In this document: one piece after another, positions 29,382 to 38,730 of the stretch
How positions within the stretch are numbered: position 1 is the first letter of the stretch
How the letters are laid out: every line of letters starts with the position of its first letter
NCBI RefSeq assembly: GCF_014637405.1
Contig: NZ_BMEY01000019.1
Location: forward strand, 19,100 to 83,099
DNA: 64,000 nucleotides
DNA from: Ornithinibacillus halotolerans
GTDB lineage: Bacteria > Bacillota > Bacilli > Bacillales > Amphibacillaceae
Direction of reading: 5' to 3'
Translations under genes and position numbers: made by a program
The notes under the pieces: model-generated
Told to the model about the DNA's origin: nothing
What the model saw: only the letters and a program-made list of their open reading frames with translations
The model's database searches: none

Positions 29382-30155
29382 TTATTTATCTATGAAATTA
29401 GGCTTTCGTTTTTCAATGAAAGCTAAAACCCCTTCTTTTGCATCCTCTGAACCAAAGATTTCACCAAATGCCTTGGCCTCTGCTTTTACACCAGCAGAAA
29501 AACTTTCCACTTTAGCATATGGAACTAATTGCATAATTCGATTAATAGATGGCTTACTTTTTGCAGCAATCTTTGAAGCTAATTGTTCAGCAACATCAAA
29601 TACTTCTCCTTCAGCAGTAACTTGATTTACTAGTCCAAATTGATATGCTTCACTTGCAGATATTGGTTCACCAGTTAAAATCATTTCATATGCTTTAGCA
29701 GTTCCTACATATTGTGGTAGTCGCTGTGTACCTGCAAATCCTGGTATAATTCCTAATGTTAATTCTGGCAGGCCAAGTTTAGTATTTTCAGAAGCAATGC
29801 GAATATGACATGCCATCGCTAGCTCCATTCCTCCACCTAGTGCTGCTCCATGAATTGCTGCAATAACTGGAACAGAAAAGTTTTCAATTCTATCAAATAA
29901 TTGTTGGCCATATTCAGCTAAGGATTGATAATCTGTTGCCTCCTGCAGCGAAGTGAATTCCTTTATATCAGCTCCTGCAGAGAAAAATCTGCCCTCACCT
30001 TTTAAGATAATTGCTTTAACATGATCTTCTTTCTCAATCAAATCTAGTTTTTCGGAAAGCGCCTTCAAAAGTTTGCTAGATAAGGCATTGGCAGGAGGAC
30101 TCTGTATAGTTAGAGTAGCAACATGCCCAGTTAATTCATATGCAATTGTTCCCAT
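29382..30155 (-). CDS. fadB: Enoyl-CoA hydratase
   Basis: Hydrates trans-2-enoyl-CoA in beta-oxidation. 257 residues of the crotonase family. The oxyanion-hole motifs are GRFFSAGADIKEF (about 58-70) and AIHGAALGGGMELAMAC (about 98-114). The catalytic glutamate candidates are in LGLPELTLGIIPGFAGTQRL. In B. subtilis this gene is fadB (ysiB) and is repressed by FadR; here it lies downstream of fadR in the same orientation. Confidence 0.94.
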   Translation of the reverse strand: MGTIAYELTGHVATLTIQSPPANALSSKLLKALSEKLDLIEKEDHVKAIILKGEGRFFSAGADIKEFTSLQEATDYQSLAEYGQQLFDRIENFSVPVIAAIHGAALGGGMELAMACHIRIASENTKLGLPELTLGIIPGFAGTQRLPQYVGTAKAYEMILTGEPISASEAYQFGLVNQVTAEGEVFDVAEQLASKIAAKSKPSINRIMQLVPYAKVESFSAGVKAEAKAFGEIFGSEDAKEGVLAFIEKRKPNFIDK

Positions 30156-30192
30156 CTTTACACCCCTTCACATTTGAATTATTAGTTTAACC

Positions 30193-30222
30193 CACCCAAA
30201 AAAAGATTACTTTTTTCGGGTG
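30193..30222 (-). other. Stem-loop between fadR and fadB
   Basis: CACCCGAAAAAAG pairs with CTTTTTTTGGGTG on the minus strand with a four-base loop. No T run follows, so it may be an mRNA processing or stability element within the operon, or a weak terminator. The remaining sequence between the two genes is unremarkable. Confidence 0.5.
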
Positions 30223-30307
30223 AGGACTATTCATATATATTAGTCTCCTCTTCCAAGCTATATTAGCTAGTAAAAAGAAACATTATATCCAATTTAATGT
30301 ATGAGAG

Positions 30308-30892
30308 TTAATCGGTTGAAATACCCTTAATAAGTAAACTGTGTACATGTGGTGTTAGACCAACTAGATCATATTTTTCTTCATTCATTACCCAGTTAGT
30401 TACTGTTTCATCCAGTGCACCAAAAATCATTTGTCTCATTAACGGTATATTAATATCATTTCTAAATAACTTTTCTTCGATGCCTTCCTTTACAATTCCA
30501 TCAATAACTCCCAAATATGGTTTTAAAACACGATTAATTTGTTGTCGTAATGATAGGTTCGACTGTCTTAACTCTAACTGAGTTACAATCGCTAAATGAT
30601 GATTAGCTGCAAGTTGACTAAAATGCATTTCTATTAATGTGTATAATTTTTCATTAGCATTATCTTTCTCACTCGTGGCAGTTGCTATTTGTTCAATAAA
30701 CTGTCCCATCTTATCCTCAAAAACTGAGACAAGAATGTCTTCTTTATTTTTAAAATATAAATAGATGGTGCCGTCAGCTACCCCGGCTTTTTTAGCAATT
30801 TTAGATACCTGTGACCCATGGTAACCATTTTCCGCGATAACATCGACGGCAGCATCTATTATTAGTTTGTATTTTGGTTTATTATTTTTCAT
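30308..30892 (-). CDS. fadR: Fatty-acid degradation repressor FadR (TetR family)
   Basis: A repressor of beta-oxidation genes that is released by long-chain acyl-CoA. It has 194 residues from the ATG at 30892, with AAGGAGA upstream; the frame extends to 30937 but would run through its own operator. The TetR helix-turn-helix reads IIDAAVDVIAENGYHGSQ, then VSKIAKKAGVADGTIYLYF, and the ligand domain follows. A FadR box overlaps its promoter region, which implies autoregulation. Confidence 0.95.
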   Translation of the reverse strand: MKNNKPKYKLIIDAAVDVIAENGYHGSQVSKIAKKAGVADGTIYLYFKNKEDILVSVFEDKMGQFIEQIATATSEKDNANEKLYTLIEMHFSQLAANHHLAIVTQLELRQSNLSLRQQINRVLKPYLGVIDGIVKEGIEEKLFRNDINIPLMRQMIFGALDETVTNWVMNEEKYDLVGLTPHVHSLLIKGISTD

Positions 30893-30922
30893 TTCCTTCT
30901 CCTTCAAGCGTACATAGCATAA

Positions 30923-30940
30923 TGAATGAATCATCATTCA
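30923..30940. promoter_or_regulatory. FadR operator
   Basis: TGAATGAATCATCATTCA matches the known Bacillus FadR box (TGAATGAMTANTCATTCA) at all but one position. It lies right after the -10 of the fadR promoter, where bound repressor would block initiation. Confidence 0.88.
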
Positions 30941-30946
30941 GTTTTC

Positions 30947-30975
30947 ATTATAATAGCCTAATAATATTCTGTCAA
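30947..30975 (-). promoter_or_regulatory. Consensus SigA promoter of fadR-fadB-etfB-etfA
   Basis: A perfect TTGACA (30970-30975), a 17-base spacer, and a perfect TATAAT (30947-30952) on the minus strand. This is the strongest promoter in the window by sequence, consistent with a tightly repressed operon. Confidence 0.9.
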
Positions 30976-31016
30976 TAAAATGCTTGTACTACTTGCAGGA
31001 AAATATAAGGCTCAAT

Positions 31017-32714
31017 CTAAGTAGTTGGTACTTCTTCTTTTATCTTTTTCTTTTCTTCATCGATCAGCTGTCTTCTTAAAATTTTTCCAACTGCAGTTTT
31101 AGGTAATTCTTTACGAAATTCATAAATACGTGGAACTTTATAAGCAGCTAATCGCTCTCGACAAAACTTATTCAATTCTTCTTCCGTAACAGCGGAGCCT
31201 TCCTTTAATACAACATATGCTTTAACTGTTTCACCTCGATATGGATCCGGTACTCCTGCAACAACCGTTTCTTGTATCGCTTCATGTTCGTATAATACTT
31301 CTTCTACTTCACGAGGATATATATTATATCCTCCAGCGATAATCATATCTTTCTTACGATCAACGATAAAGAAGTATCCATCTTTATCCATATACCCGAG
31401 ATCACCAGTTAATAACCAACCATCTTTCATCACACTTTCTGTATCCTCAGGTTTATTCCAATACCCCTTCATGACTTGAGGTCCTTTCACTGCAAGCTCG
31501 CCAACTTCACCAATTTCTACTTCTTCAAATGTTTCAGCACGAACTATTTTGGCATCCGTATCAGGCCAAGGTAATCCGATACTACCACTTACTCTATTGC
31601 CATAGATTAGATTAGCATGAGTAACTGGAGAGGATTCGGTTAGACCATAACCTTCAACAAGTTTTCCACCAGTAACTTTTTCAAACTTCTCTTGAACTTC
31701 CACTGGTAGTGGGGCTGAACCACTAATACATGCTTCAATGGAAGATAAATCATATTTATTTAGATCTGGATGATTTAAGATTCCGATATAAATGGTTGGT
31801 GCTCCTGGGAATATCGTTGGTTTTAACTTATGGATTGTTTTTAATACTTCACCCGCATCAAATTTTGGTAACAATACCATTCTAGAACCGGTAAGTACGG
31901 AAATATTCATTACTGCTGTCATTCCATACACATGGAAAAATGGAAGTACTCCAAGAATCGTTTCTTCGCCATGCTTCATTTTGTAAATCCAAGCATTACA
32001 GGCAAGCGCATTGGATACAAGATTTCGGTGAGTAAGCATTACACCTTTTGGGAATCCAGTTGTTCCACCAGTATACTGAAGTAGAGCAATATCTTCTACT
32101 GGATCCACTTCTATTGCTTGGTACTCAGCCTTTGCTTTATCCATTAAGGATGTCCAACTATGTGTATCAGATGACTCTTCTACTTTTACAACAATATTAT
32201 ATTGCTTTTTTTGTATGAATGGGTAAATTAAGTTCTTAGGAAATGGCAAATAATCCTTTATACCAGTAACAATCATATGTTCTAAAGAAGTGTCCTTCTT
32301 AACATTTGTTACTCTCGGAACTAAAATATCCAAGCATACAATTACTTTTGCTCCTGAATCGTTTAGCTGATACTCAAGCTCCCTTTCCGTATACAAAGGG
32401 TTGGTTTGAACAACAATTGCTCCAGCCATCAATGAACCGTAATAGCTGATTACAGATTGAGGGCTGTTCGGTAGCATAATTGCTACACGATCTCCTTTTA
32501 CAACGCCTAAACCTTGTAAATAGTTTGCAAACTTTTTCGCTTGCATAAGTAGCTCAGCATACGTTAATTCTTTCCCCTGGAAATAAAGCGCTTTCTTTTC
32601 TTTGTAACGTGCAGCCGCTTCTTCTAAAAAATAATGTAGTGGCTTATTGTCATAAGAAAGAGAGCTAGGTATATCTTCAGGGTAATGCTTAAGCCATACT
32701 TTTTTTTCCCCCAT
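31017..32714 (-). CDS. lcfA: Long-chain fatty-acid--CoA ligase
   Basis: Activates fatty acids to acyl-CoA with ATP for beta-oxidation. It has 565 residues of the ANL adenylating superfamily. Core motifs: YTGGTTGFPKGVMLTHRN (about 213, P-loop-like), GYGLTESSPVTH, WLLTGDLGYMD and the hinge region DRKKDMIIAGGYNIYPREVE, with PKTAVGKILRR holding the C-terminal catalytic lysine. It has its own promoter; no clear terminator separates it from fadR. Confidence 0.96.
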   Translation of the reverse strand: MGEKKVWLKHYPEDIPSSLSYDNKPLHYFLEEAAARYKEKKALYFQGKELTYAELLMQAKKFANYLQGLGVVKGDRVAIMLPNSPQSVISYYGSLMAGAIVVQTNPLYTERELEYQLNDSGAKVIVCLDILVPRVTNVKKDTSLEHMIVTGIKDYLPFPKNLIYPFIQKKQYNIVVKVEESSDTHSWTSLMDKAKAEYQAIEVDPVEDIALLQYTGGTTGFPKGVMLTHRNLVSNALACNAWIYKMKHGEETILGVLPFFHVYGMTAVMNISVLTGSRMVLLPKFDAGEVLKTIHKLKPTIFPGAPTIYIGILNHPDLNKYDLSSIEACISGSAPLPVEVQEKFEKVTGGKLVEGYGLTESSPVTHANLIYGNRVSGSIGLPWPDTDAKIVRAETFEEVEIGEVGELAVKGPQVMKGYWNKPEDTESVMKDGWLLTGDLGYMDKDGYFFIVDRKKDMIIAGGYNIYPREVEEVLYEHEAIQETVVAGVPDPYRGETVKAYVVLKEGSAVTEEELNKFCRERLAAYKVPRIYEFRKELPKTAVGKILRRQLIDEEKKKIKEEVPTT

Positions 32715-32745
32715 TAACTAACCTCCTTTTTATATAGTTACTTAC

Positions 32746-32774
32746 ATTATAACTACATATTAGCTTTTTTTGAA
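32746..32774 (-). promoter_or_regulatory. Candidate SigA promoter of lcfA
   Basis: TTCAAA (32769-32774), 17 bases, TATAAT (32746-32751) on the minus strand, close before the AGGAGG site. I see no FadR box here; the only one is before fadR. Confidence 0.55.
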
Positions 32775-32930
32775 ACTATATTTTCTATTTTTAGACATTT
32801 TTTTATATATTGATAGTTTGAATCGTTCTAAAAGTAGGTATTTAGTACTTTTTAGTTATATTATTCATTAGGGTAATCACGAATTCTTCGGAGGATTGAC
32901 AAATAAAAAATATTAGAGTTAGGACATATA

Positions 32931-32970
32931 ACTAGCCCCGGAAGTATACTCCCGGGGTTAGTACTTTTTT
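32931..32970 (+). terminator. GC-rich hairpin with plus-strand T run
   Basis: ACTAGCCCCGG (32931-32941) pairs with CCGGGGTTAGT (32952-32962), and a T run follows on the plus strand only. No plus-strand gene precedes it. The arms resemble the ends of the dispersed repeat (GCCCCGGAAATATACT and GGGGCGGGTTAG). It may be a remnant joining two repeat ends that now ends the yshE transcript. Confidence 0.5.
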
Positions 32971-32991
32971 ATTAATTACTATTTCTAATTC

Positions 32992-33090
32992 CTAAAAAAC
33001 ACTAAAATCAAAATCAAATACTAAATATAGAACTCCTACGATGACGAATACTGTTGCGACTCCTATACATATTTTTGCTAATGTTTCCAT
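32992..33090 (-). CDS. 32-residue single-pass membrane peptide after yshE
   Basis: A short frame, METLAKICIGVATVFVIVGV followed by LYLVFDFDFSVF. Its AGGGAG ribosome site directly follows the yshE stop codon, with a six-base spacing to ATG. The centre is one hydrophobic helix with an acidic, aromatic tail. It is probably translated with yshE, perhaps as a partner of that membrane protein; function and conservation are unknown. Too short for ordinary gene callers. Confidence 0.55.
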   Translation of the reverse strand: METLAKICIGVATVFVIVGVLYLVFDFDFSVF

Positions 33091-33101
33091 ACTTATCTCC
33101 C

Positions 33102-33512
33102 TTAGACTAAAATACTTGCGCCGATAACATATGATAATCCGATTGATATGATCATCGAAATAAGACCTACTGCTTTATTTCCTTTTCCTATTTCTTCATC
33201 CACACTTAAATTAGGGGTTAGGAACTCAAAGATAAAATAACCTAATAATAATAAAATAAACCCAACTGTTCCCCAAGCAATACTTGTTAGCAACGCATCA
33301 TTATGTTCAATCGAATAACGGAAGATATTTGCAATACCAAAAATTTTACCGCCAGTTGCCATTGCAACGGCAATATTACCATCGCGAATTTCTTGCCAGT
33401 TATTATATTTTGTAACTAACTCAAAAACAGCTAAGAATACAACTGTACAAAGGATAACGACACTATAGCTCGCAGCTGTGTTAATTAAGACATTTTCCCA
33501 AAAGTTATTCAT
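33102..33512 (-). CDS. yshE: DUF350 membrane protein YshE
   Basis: 136 residues with four hydrophobic segments. The family motif-like NWQEIRDGNIAVAMATGGKIFGIANIFR follows the first helix, and a second similar segment (VDEEIGKGNKAVGLISMIISIGLS) suggests an internal duplication. DUF350 proteins are inner-membrane proteins of unknown function. It follows mutS2 by 17 bases, as in B. subtilis. Confidence 0.9.
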   Translation of the reverse strand: MNNFWENVLINTAASYSVVILCTVVFLAVFELVTKYNNWQEIRDGNIAVAMATGGKIFGIANIFRYSIEHNDALLTSIAWGTVGFILLLLGYFIFEFLTPNLSVDEEIGKGNKAVGLISMIISIGLSYVIGASILV

Positions 33513-33529
33513 TCCTATTTCCCCTTATT

Positions 33530-35869
33530 TTATTTAAATTCAATAACCGTAACACCACTACCACCTTCACCAGCAGCACCTGGTCTTGATGTAGATATAC
33601 TTGGATGTTTCTTTACAAAGTCCTGGACACCTTTACGCAATGCACCTGTACCTTTTCCGTGGATAATAAATACTTTAGGATAACCAGCTAATGTAGCATC
33701 ATCCACATATTTTTCCAACTTTAATAATGCATCTTCATATCTTTCCCCTCGTAAATCTAGTTCCAGTGGTACATGATAATTGGAACCTTTTACTGTTGCT
33801 AACGGCTTTTGATAGGTTACTTTGGGTTTTCCAATCAATTGTAGATCACTTCTTTTTACTTTCACTTTCATTATTCCAACTTGCACTAAATATTCATTAT
33901 CGTTTACCTTTTCAAGAACAGAACCATTTTGATTAATCGTTAGTAGCTTAATTTCATCACCAGGACTAAGCTCCTCAGTGGATGGCTTTACATCTGGTTT
34001 ATTCTTGTCTTTGTTAGTAAGTTTTGGCTGAGCTTCCTCTAGAAGTTTTTTCGCTTCAATCCACTCATGTTCTTTTAATTTTGTTTCTGTCTTCATTTTT
34101 CGGATTTCACTAACGATAATTTCTGCTTCTTCTCTAGCTTTAATTAATGCCTTTTCAGCTTTTTCTTCTGCTTTTTTAAATAATGCTTCTCGTTTATTTT
34201 CAAATTGATTCCATTCTTCTTCAATTTGCCTTCTAAGTTCTTCACTCTCTAACAGAATTTGATGTGCTTCTTCATACTCTTTTTCTGCTTGAATCTTTGA
34301 TTTTTCAAGTGATGCAATCATATTCTCAACACTTTTAGAATCAACACCTATATGGCCTTTAGCGCGATTAATAATCGCATCATCTAGTCCTAGCCGCTTC
34401 GAAATTTCAAATGCATTACTCCTACCAGGAACTCCAATTAATAAACGATATGTTGGTTGTAATGACTGAACATCGAACTCCATTGACGCATTAATAACAT
34501 TCTCACGATTATATCCATAGGCTTTTAATTCTGGATAATGTGTAGTTGCAATTACACGAGCATTTCTAGCAATAACTTCATCTAGAATTGACATGGCCAA
34601 TGCCGCACCTTCTTGAGGGTCCGTACCAGCACCTAATTCATCAAATAAAACTAATGTCTTATCATCTACATACTGTAAGATATTGACAATGTTTGTCATA
34701 TGTGAAGAAAATGTACTTAAGTTTTGTTCAATTGACTGCTCATCCCCAATATCAGCAAAAACATGATCAAAAACTGCCATTTCACATCCGTCAAGGGCAG
34801 GGACTTGAAGACCAGATTGTGCCATAAGTGTACACAAACCAACCATCTTTAATGTAACAGTCTTACCTCCTGTATTAGGACCAGTAATAACAATTGAAGT
34901 ATAATCCTTCCCAATTTCAATATCATTTGCAACTACTTCATCGATTGGGATTAATGGATGTCTAGCTTGTTGCATTTTTATATAACCCCGATTATTCATC
35001 TTTGGTCGTGATGCCTTCATTTCACTACCTAACTCGGCCCTTGCAAACATATAATCCACTTGAGCAAGAATTCGAACATTCTCAGCCAAGGAGGCTTCTT
35101 CTTCTGCAATTTGTTGACTTAATTCTCTTAAAATCCGCTCAATCTCTTGTTTTTCGCGAGCATATTGTTCTTGGAGTTGATTGTTTAAATCCACTACTGC
35201 CTTAGGTTCCATAAATAACGTCTGACCAGAAGCTGACTGATCATGGACAATACCACCGATTGCTCCACGATATTCATGTTTAACAGGAAGAACATAACGA
35301 TCATTTCGAATCGTTACAATTGCATCTGAGAGCATATTGCTTTTTGTTCGAGTATAGTTTTCTAATTTCTCCCTAATTCTGCTTTCATGGGTCCGAATAG
35401 AAGTACGAATCCCCCGTAATTTGTCAGTTGCACTATCCATTACTTGTCCATGGTCATCAATACAACTTTTAATCTTCATTTCTAAATCTTTTAAAGGAGA
35501 TATTCCCACTACTAACTCCGATAAAATTGGTAACTCATCATCTAGTCCTTCTACAAAACCTTTTACTTGGCGCCCACCATAGATTGTGTTAGCTACATCT
35601 AGACATTCTGATGTACTTAAAACACCACCAATCACACTCCGTTTTAAACTTGGGCGAATATCAAAAATCCCACCAAGTGGAACTGGGACATTGAGGCGAA
35701 TAACATGAGCAGCCTCATCTGTTTCCTCTTGTAATTTATTAACTTCCTCCAAATTAGTAGATGGTCTTAACTGAGAAGCTAAGTCCTTACCAATAGAAGT
35801 TTCAGCATGGTGTATTAAGCGATCTATAATTTTTTGAAAATCCATTACTCGTAAAATTCGTTCATTCAT
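33530..35869 (-). CDS. mutS2: Endonuclease/ATPase MutS2
   Basis: A MutS paralogue lacking the mismatch-recognition domain. In Bacillus it is linked to recombination control and rescue of collided ribosomes. It has 779 residues: a core/clamp domain (1-300), ABC-type ATPase with Walker [18 protein letters not shown] (about 330) and [18 protein letters not shown], a long charged coiled coil (about 510-620), a KOW-like segment, and a C-terminal Smr nuclease domain ([26 protein letters not shown]). It lies between polX and yshE. Confidence 0.96.
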   Translation of the reverse strand: MNERILRVMDFQKIIDRLIHHAETSIGKDLASQLRPSTNLEEVNKLQEETDEAAHVIRLNVPVPLGGIFDIRPSLKRSVIGGVLSTSECLDVANTIYGGRQVKGFVEGLDDELPILSELVVGISPLKDLEMKIKSCIDDHGQVMDSATDKLRGIRTSIRTHESRIREKLENYTRTKSNMLSDAIVTIRNDRYVLPVKHEYRGAIGGIVHDQSASGQTLFMEPKAVVDLNNQLQEQYAREKQEIERILRELSQQIAEEEASLAENVRILAQVDYMFARAELGSEMKASRPKMNNRGYIKMQQARHPLIPIDEVVANDIEIGKDYTSIVITGPNTGGKTVTLKMVGLCTLMAQSGLQVPALDGCEMAVFDHVFADIGDEQSIEQNLSTFSSHMTNIVNILQYVDDKTLVLFDELGAGTDPQEGAALAMSILDEVIARNARVIATTHYPELKAYGYNRENVINASMEFDVQSLQPTYRLLIGVPGRSNAFEISKRLGLDDAIINRAKGHIGVDSKSVENMIASLEKSKIQAEKEYEEAHQILLESEELRRQIEEEWNQFENKREALFKKAEEKAEKALIKAREEAEIIVSEIRKMKTETKLKEHEWIEAKKLLEEAQPKLTNKDKNKPDVKPSTEELSPGDEIKLLTINQNGSVLEKVNDNEYLVQVGIMKVKVKRSDLQLIGKPKVTYQKPLATVKGSNYHVPLELDLRGERYEDALLKLEKYVDDATLAGYPKVFIIHGKGTGALRKGVQDFVKKHPSISTSRPGAAGEGGSGVTVIEFK

Positions 35870-35899
35870 CGACTTGCTCCTTTTTGAGGTGGTGTTCTC

Positions 35900-37618
35900 T
35901 TATTTATTACGATTGAAGTATTCGATAAGTTTCTCTTTTGTCCAAGTATTTAAGATCGTTTCTTTCGGTAACCATCCTTTTCTTGCAACACTTATGCCAT
36001 ATTTCATATGTTCTAACATTTTGTAATTATGGGCATCTGTATTAACAGCAATCTTCACGCCTGCTTCTAGACAAGCTCTAGCCCATTCTGCTGAAATATC
36101 TAATCGATTAGGATTTGCGTTAATCTCGAGTGCGGTATTCGTTTCCCTCGCTCTTTCAATTAGTTTTTCCATATTTACTTTATATCCATCTCTCCTGCCA
36201 ATCAGCCTTCCTGTTGGGTGTGCTATCAGAGAAACATATGGATTGTCTAACGCAGTGTATAATCTTTTCATAATTTGTTCTTCTGTCTGACTAAAGCTCG
36301 AATGGATAGCAGCAATACAATAGTCTAATTCTTTAAGGAACTCATCCGAAAAATCTAATGATCCATCAGGCAAAATATCCATTTCTACTCCCGCAAAAAT
36401 ATGGATATCAGAGTACTTCTCATTTAACTTATAAATTTCTTCTCTTTGTTGTCGTAATCTATCTTCATCAAGTCCATTAGCTACTCGTAAATTCTTAGAG
36501 TGATCAGTAATAGCAATATAATCATACCCATAGCTTCTTGCTTGATTTACCATTTCTTCTAATGTCTGTGCCCCATCACTCCAAGTAGTATGCATGTGTA
36601 GGTCACCACGAACATCTTTTAATTCAACTAATTCAACATTGTTATTAAATGCTTCAACTTCTCCAGTACCTTCCCTTACTTCTGGGGGAATAAATTGTAG
36701 ACCAAAATGATTAAAGAAATCTTTCTCGGATGAAAAAGTAATGACTTCTTTTGTTTCATCTACCTCAATACCATATTCATTAATTTTTTCTCCCCTAGAT
36801 TTTGCCAATTGACGCATCATGACATTATGATCTTTTGAACCTGTAAAATGATGAAGAGTAGTAGCAAACTCTTTTGAGGTAACTAGTCGAAAATCTACAT
36901 TAACATCATATACATCGTCAAGGGTGACAGATATTTTCGTATCCCCTTTTGCAATAACTTCTTTTAGATTAGGTATCATAAATAACTGTTCTCGTACTTC
37001 TGTTGGGTTCTCTGTTGCAATAATAAAATCCAAATCTTTAATCGTCTCTCTCATTCTTCTTAATGATCCAGCACGAGAAAATTGTTGGACTTCTGAGATA
37101 GTTTCTAAGTAGATTTCAATTTGCTCTGCTATTGGCAACATATATGCTATAGGTAATCGTTCTGGACGCTTACCAAACTCATTTAACGCAGCAAGTATCT
37201 TTTCCGCAGATTTCTTTCCAAATCCAGCCAGAGTTTCAACTTTTCCACTCTCAATCGCATCTTTAAGGCTTGTTGCATCAATTACTTGTAACTCTTGATA
37301 TAGCTTGGCCAACTTTTTACCACCAAGTCCCGGGACATTAAGCAATGGTAACAAACCAGAAGGAATTTCTTCTTTTAATTCCTCTAAAGTGTTTGACTTA
37401 CCTTCTTGTAAGTATTCCAATATTACTGTATTTGTTCCTTTTCCAATCCCCTTAATTTGGGTAAAATCTTTTATATCTGATAATGAACGTTCATCCCGTT
37501 CTAATGCCTGTGCTGCTTTTCTAAACGCCGATATCTTAAATGGATTTTCCCCTTTAAGTTCTAAATATACAGCAATTGTTTCTAATAATTTAATAACATC
37601 TTTTTTATTAATTTCCAT
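35900..37618 (-). CDS. polX: DNA polymerase/3'-5' exonuclease PolX
   Basis: A family X polymerase that fills short gaps in base-excision repair. It has 572 residues. N-terminal helix-hairpin-helix segments (IKGIGKGTNTVILEYL, LAGFGKKSAEKILAAL) precede the palm with GSLRRMRETIKDLDFIIA. The C-terminal PHP domain (DLHMHTTWSDGAQTL near 335, AITDHS, FAGVEMDI, NTDAH) provides 3'-5' exonuclease activity. Confidence 0.96.
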   Translation of the reverse strand: MEINKKDVIKLLETIAVYLELKGENPFKISAFRKAAQALERDERSLSDIKDFTQIKGIGKGTNTVILEYLQEGKSNTLEELKEEIPSGLLPLLNVPGLGGKKLAKLYQELQVIDATSLKDAIESGKVETLAGFGKKSAEKILAALNEFGKRPERLPIAYMLPIAEQIEIYLETISEVQQFSRAGSLRRMRETIKDLDFIIATENPTEVREQLFMIPNLKEVIAKGDTKISVTLDDVYDVNVDFRLVTSKEFATTLHHFTGSKDHNVMMRQLAKSRGEKINEYGIEVDETKEVITFSSEKDFFNHFGLQFIPPEVREGTGEVEAFNNNVELVELKDVRGDLHMHTTWSDGAQTLEEMVNQARSYGYDYIAITDHSKNLRVANGLDEDRLRQQREEIYKLNEKYSDIHIFAGVEMDILPDGSLDFSDEFLKELDYCIAAIHSSFSQTEEQIMKRLYTALDNPYVSLIAHPTGRLIGRRDGYKVNMEKLIERARETNTALEINANPNRLDISAEWARACLEAGVKIAVNTDAHNYKMLEHMKYGISVARKGWLPKETILNTWTKEKLIEYFNRNK

Positions 37619-37660
37619 TTTAATACACCTACCTGAAATATTACTTAGTAATCAATCAAA

Positions 37661-37739
37661 AATAAGGCTAATTCATTAGGATATATATGTATTGTACCGA
37701 CCATACAAAGATATTCCTAGTATTTGAATTAGCCTTATT
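37661..37739 (-). terminator. Long hairpin terminator after yshB
   Basis: AATAAGGCTAATTCA at 37661 pairs with its complement ending at 37739, with T residues following on the minus strand. The loop is long and AT-rich. Confidence 0.75.
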
Positions 37740-37741
37740 AA

Positions 37742-38296
37742 TTATAAATTCATCATGGTGACAATATGGGTAGACCATAAGTCTTTTATTTTATCAGAAA
37801 AATATGGAGTATTTTCTACAATAAATAATGCAACACTTGAATTATTAATATATTGTTGTACTGCTTCAATAGGTGTAAGGGCAATAATAAATAAAATAAC
37901 AAAAATAATTAAGTATACTTCTAAGAAACCTAGTATTGCGCCTAATATTTTATTAATAGAATTTAAGATTGGTAATGAAGCAATAACATCAATCATGGAA
38001 GCAAAGATCTGTAATCCAAATTTCACAATAAAGAAAATTAAAGCGAAGGAAATTGCATTGTAAAATGCTGTTTCTAAGGGCATAGCTTGTAGAAAGTCAG
38101 CCCATAGACTGTCATTTTTCAACTCTGGATAAGGGATTAATAGGCCAAAATGCTTCGATAAGTCATCATAAAAAAGTGCTGCTACAATAAATGCAACAAT
38201 AAACCCTATAAGATGAACCGCTTGCAGGATTAACCCCCTCTTTAATCCAACAAGGAATCCAAATAGTAATAAACTAATAAGTATTAAGTTAACCAT
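37742..38296 (-). CDS. yshB: CvpA-family membrane protein YshB
   Basis: 184 residues with four to five transmembrane segments and the N-terminal glycine/arginine pattern LFGFLVGLKRGLILQAVHLIGF of the CvpA/colicin V production family. Its molecular role is not known. It lies seven bases after zapA, as in Bacillus. Confidence 0.9.
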   Translation of the reverse strand: MVNLILISLLLFGFLVGLKRGLILQAVHLIGFIVAFIVAALFYDDLSKHFGLLIPYPELKNDSLWADFLQAMPLETAFYNAISFALIFFIVKFGLQIFASMIDVIASLPILNSINKILGAILGFLEVYLIIFVILFIIALTPIEAVQQYINNSSVALFIVENTPYFSDKIKDLWSTHIVTMMNL

Positions 38297-38303
38297 ATGT
38301 AAA

Positions 38304-38567
38304 TTATCCTCTTTCTCGTTTAATTGAACCTAATAGAGTGGCGTACTCTTCTTTTAGTATCAAATGATCATTCATTGTATTTATCGCAGTTAAAACAGCA
38401 AGACTAGCTGTATCAAGTGAAGGATTCATTTCATGAATTTCTCTCATTTTCTGATCAACAAGGCTAGCTACTAATTTTACGTGACTAGCATCCTCATTCC
38501 CAACTATCGTATAGGATCTATTTCTTATTTCAACCGTTACCCGAGTTTTTTCTTGTTTATGGGTCAC
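38304..38567 (-). CDS. zapA: Cell division protein ZapA
   Basis: An FtsZ-associated protein that promotes Z-ring bundling. It has 87 residues, starting at GTG behind GGAGGG. The N-terminal globular part (RVTVEIRNRSYTIVGNED) and the helix (LDTASLAVLTAINTMNDHLILKEEY) fit the family. Divergent from rnhC and probably cotranscribed with yshB. Confidence 0.92.
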   Translation of the reverse strand: MTHKQEKTRVTVEIRNRSYTIVGNEDASHVKLVASLVDQKMREIHEMNPSLDTASLAVLTAINTMNDHLILKEEYATLLGSIKRERG

Positions 38568-38730
38568 TAGGGTTACCCTCCTATTATTTCATACGATTCT
38601 AGCATTTTTTTATTTCTTTTATCTTAACATGAAGAATGTCAATTAGGAAACTGTTCTTACCTGTTTTTTTCTCTTTTCTTTCTTCTTTATACTTTGATAT
38701 AGTCATTTATATAGAAAGGATGATGGCAAC

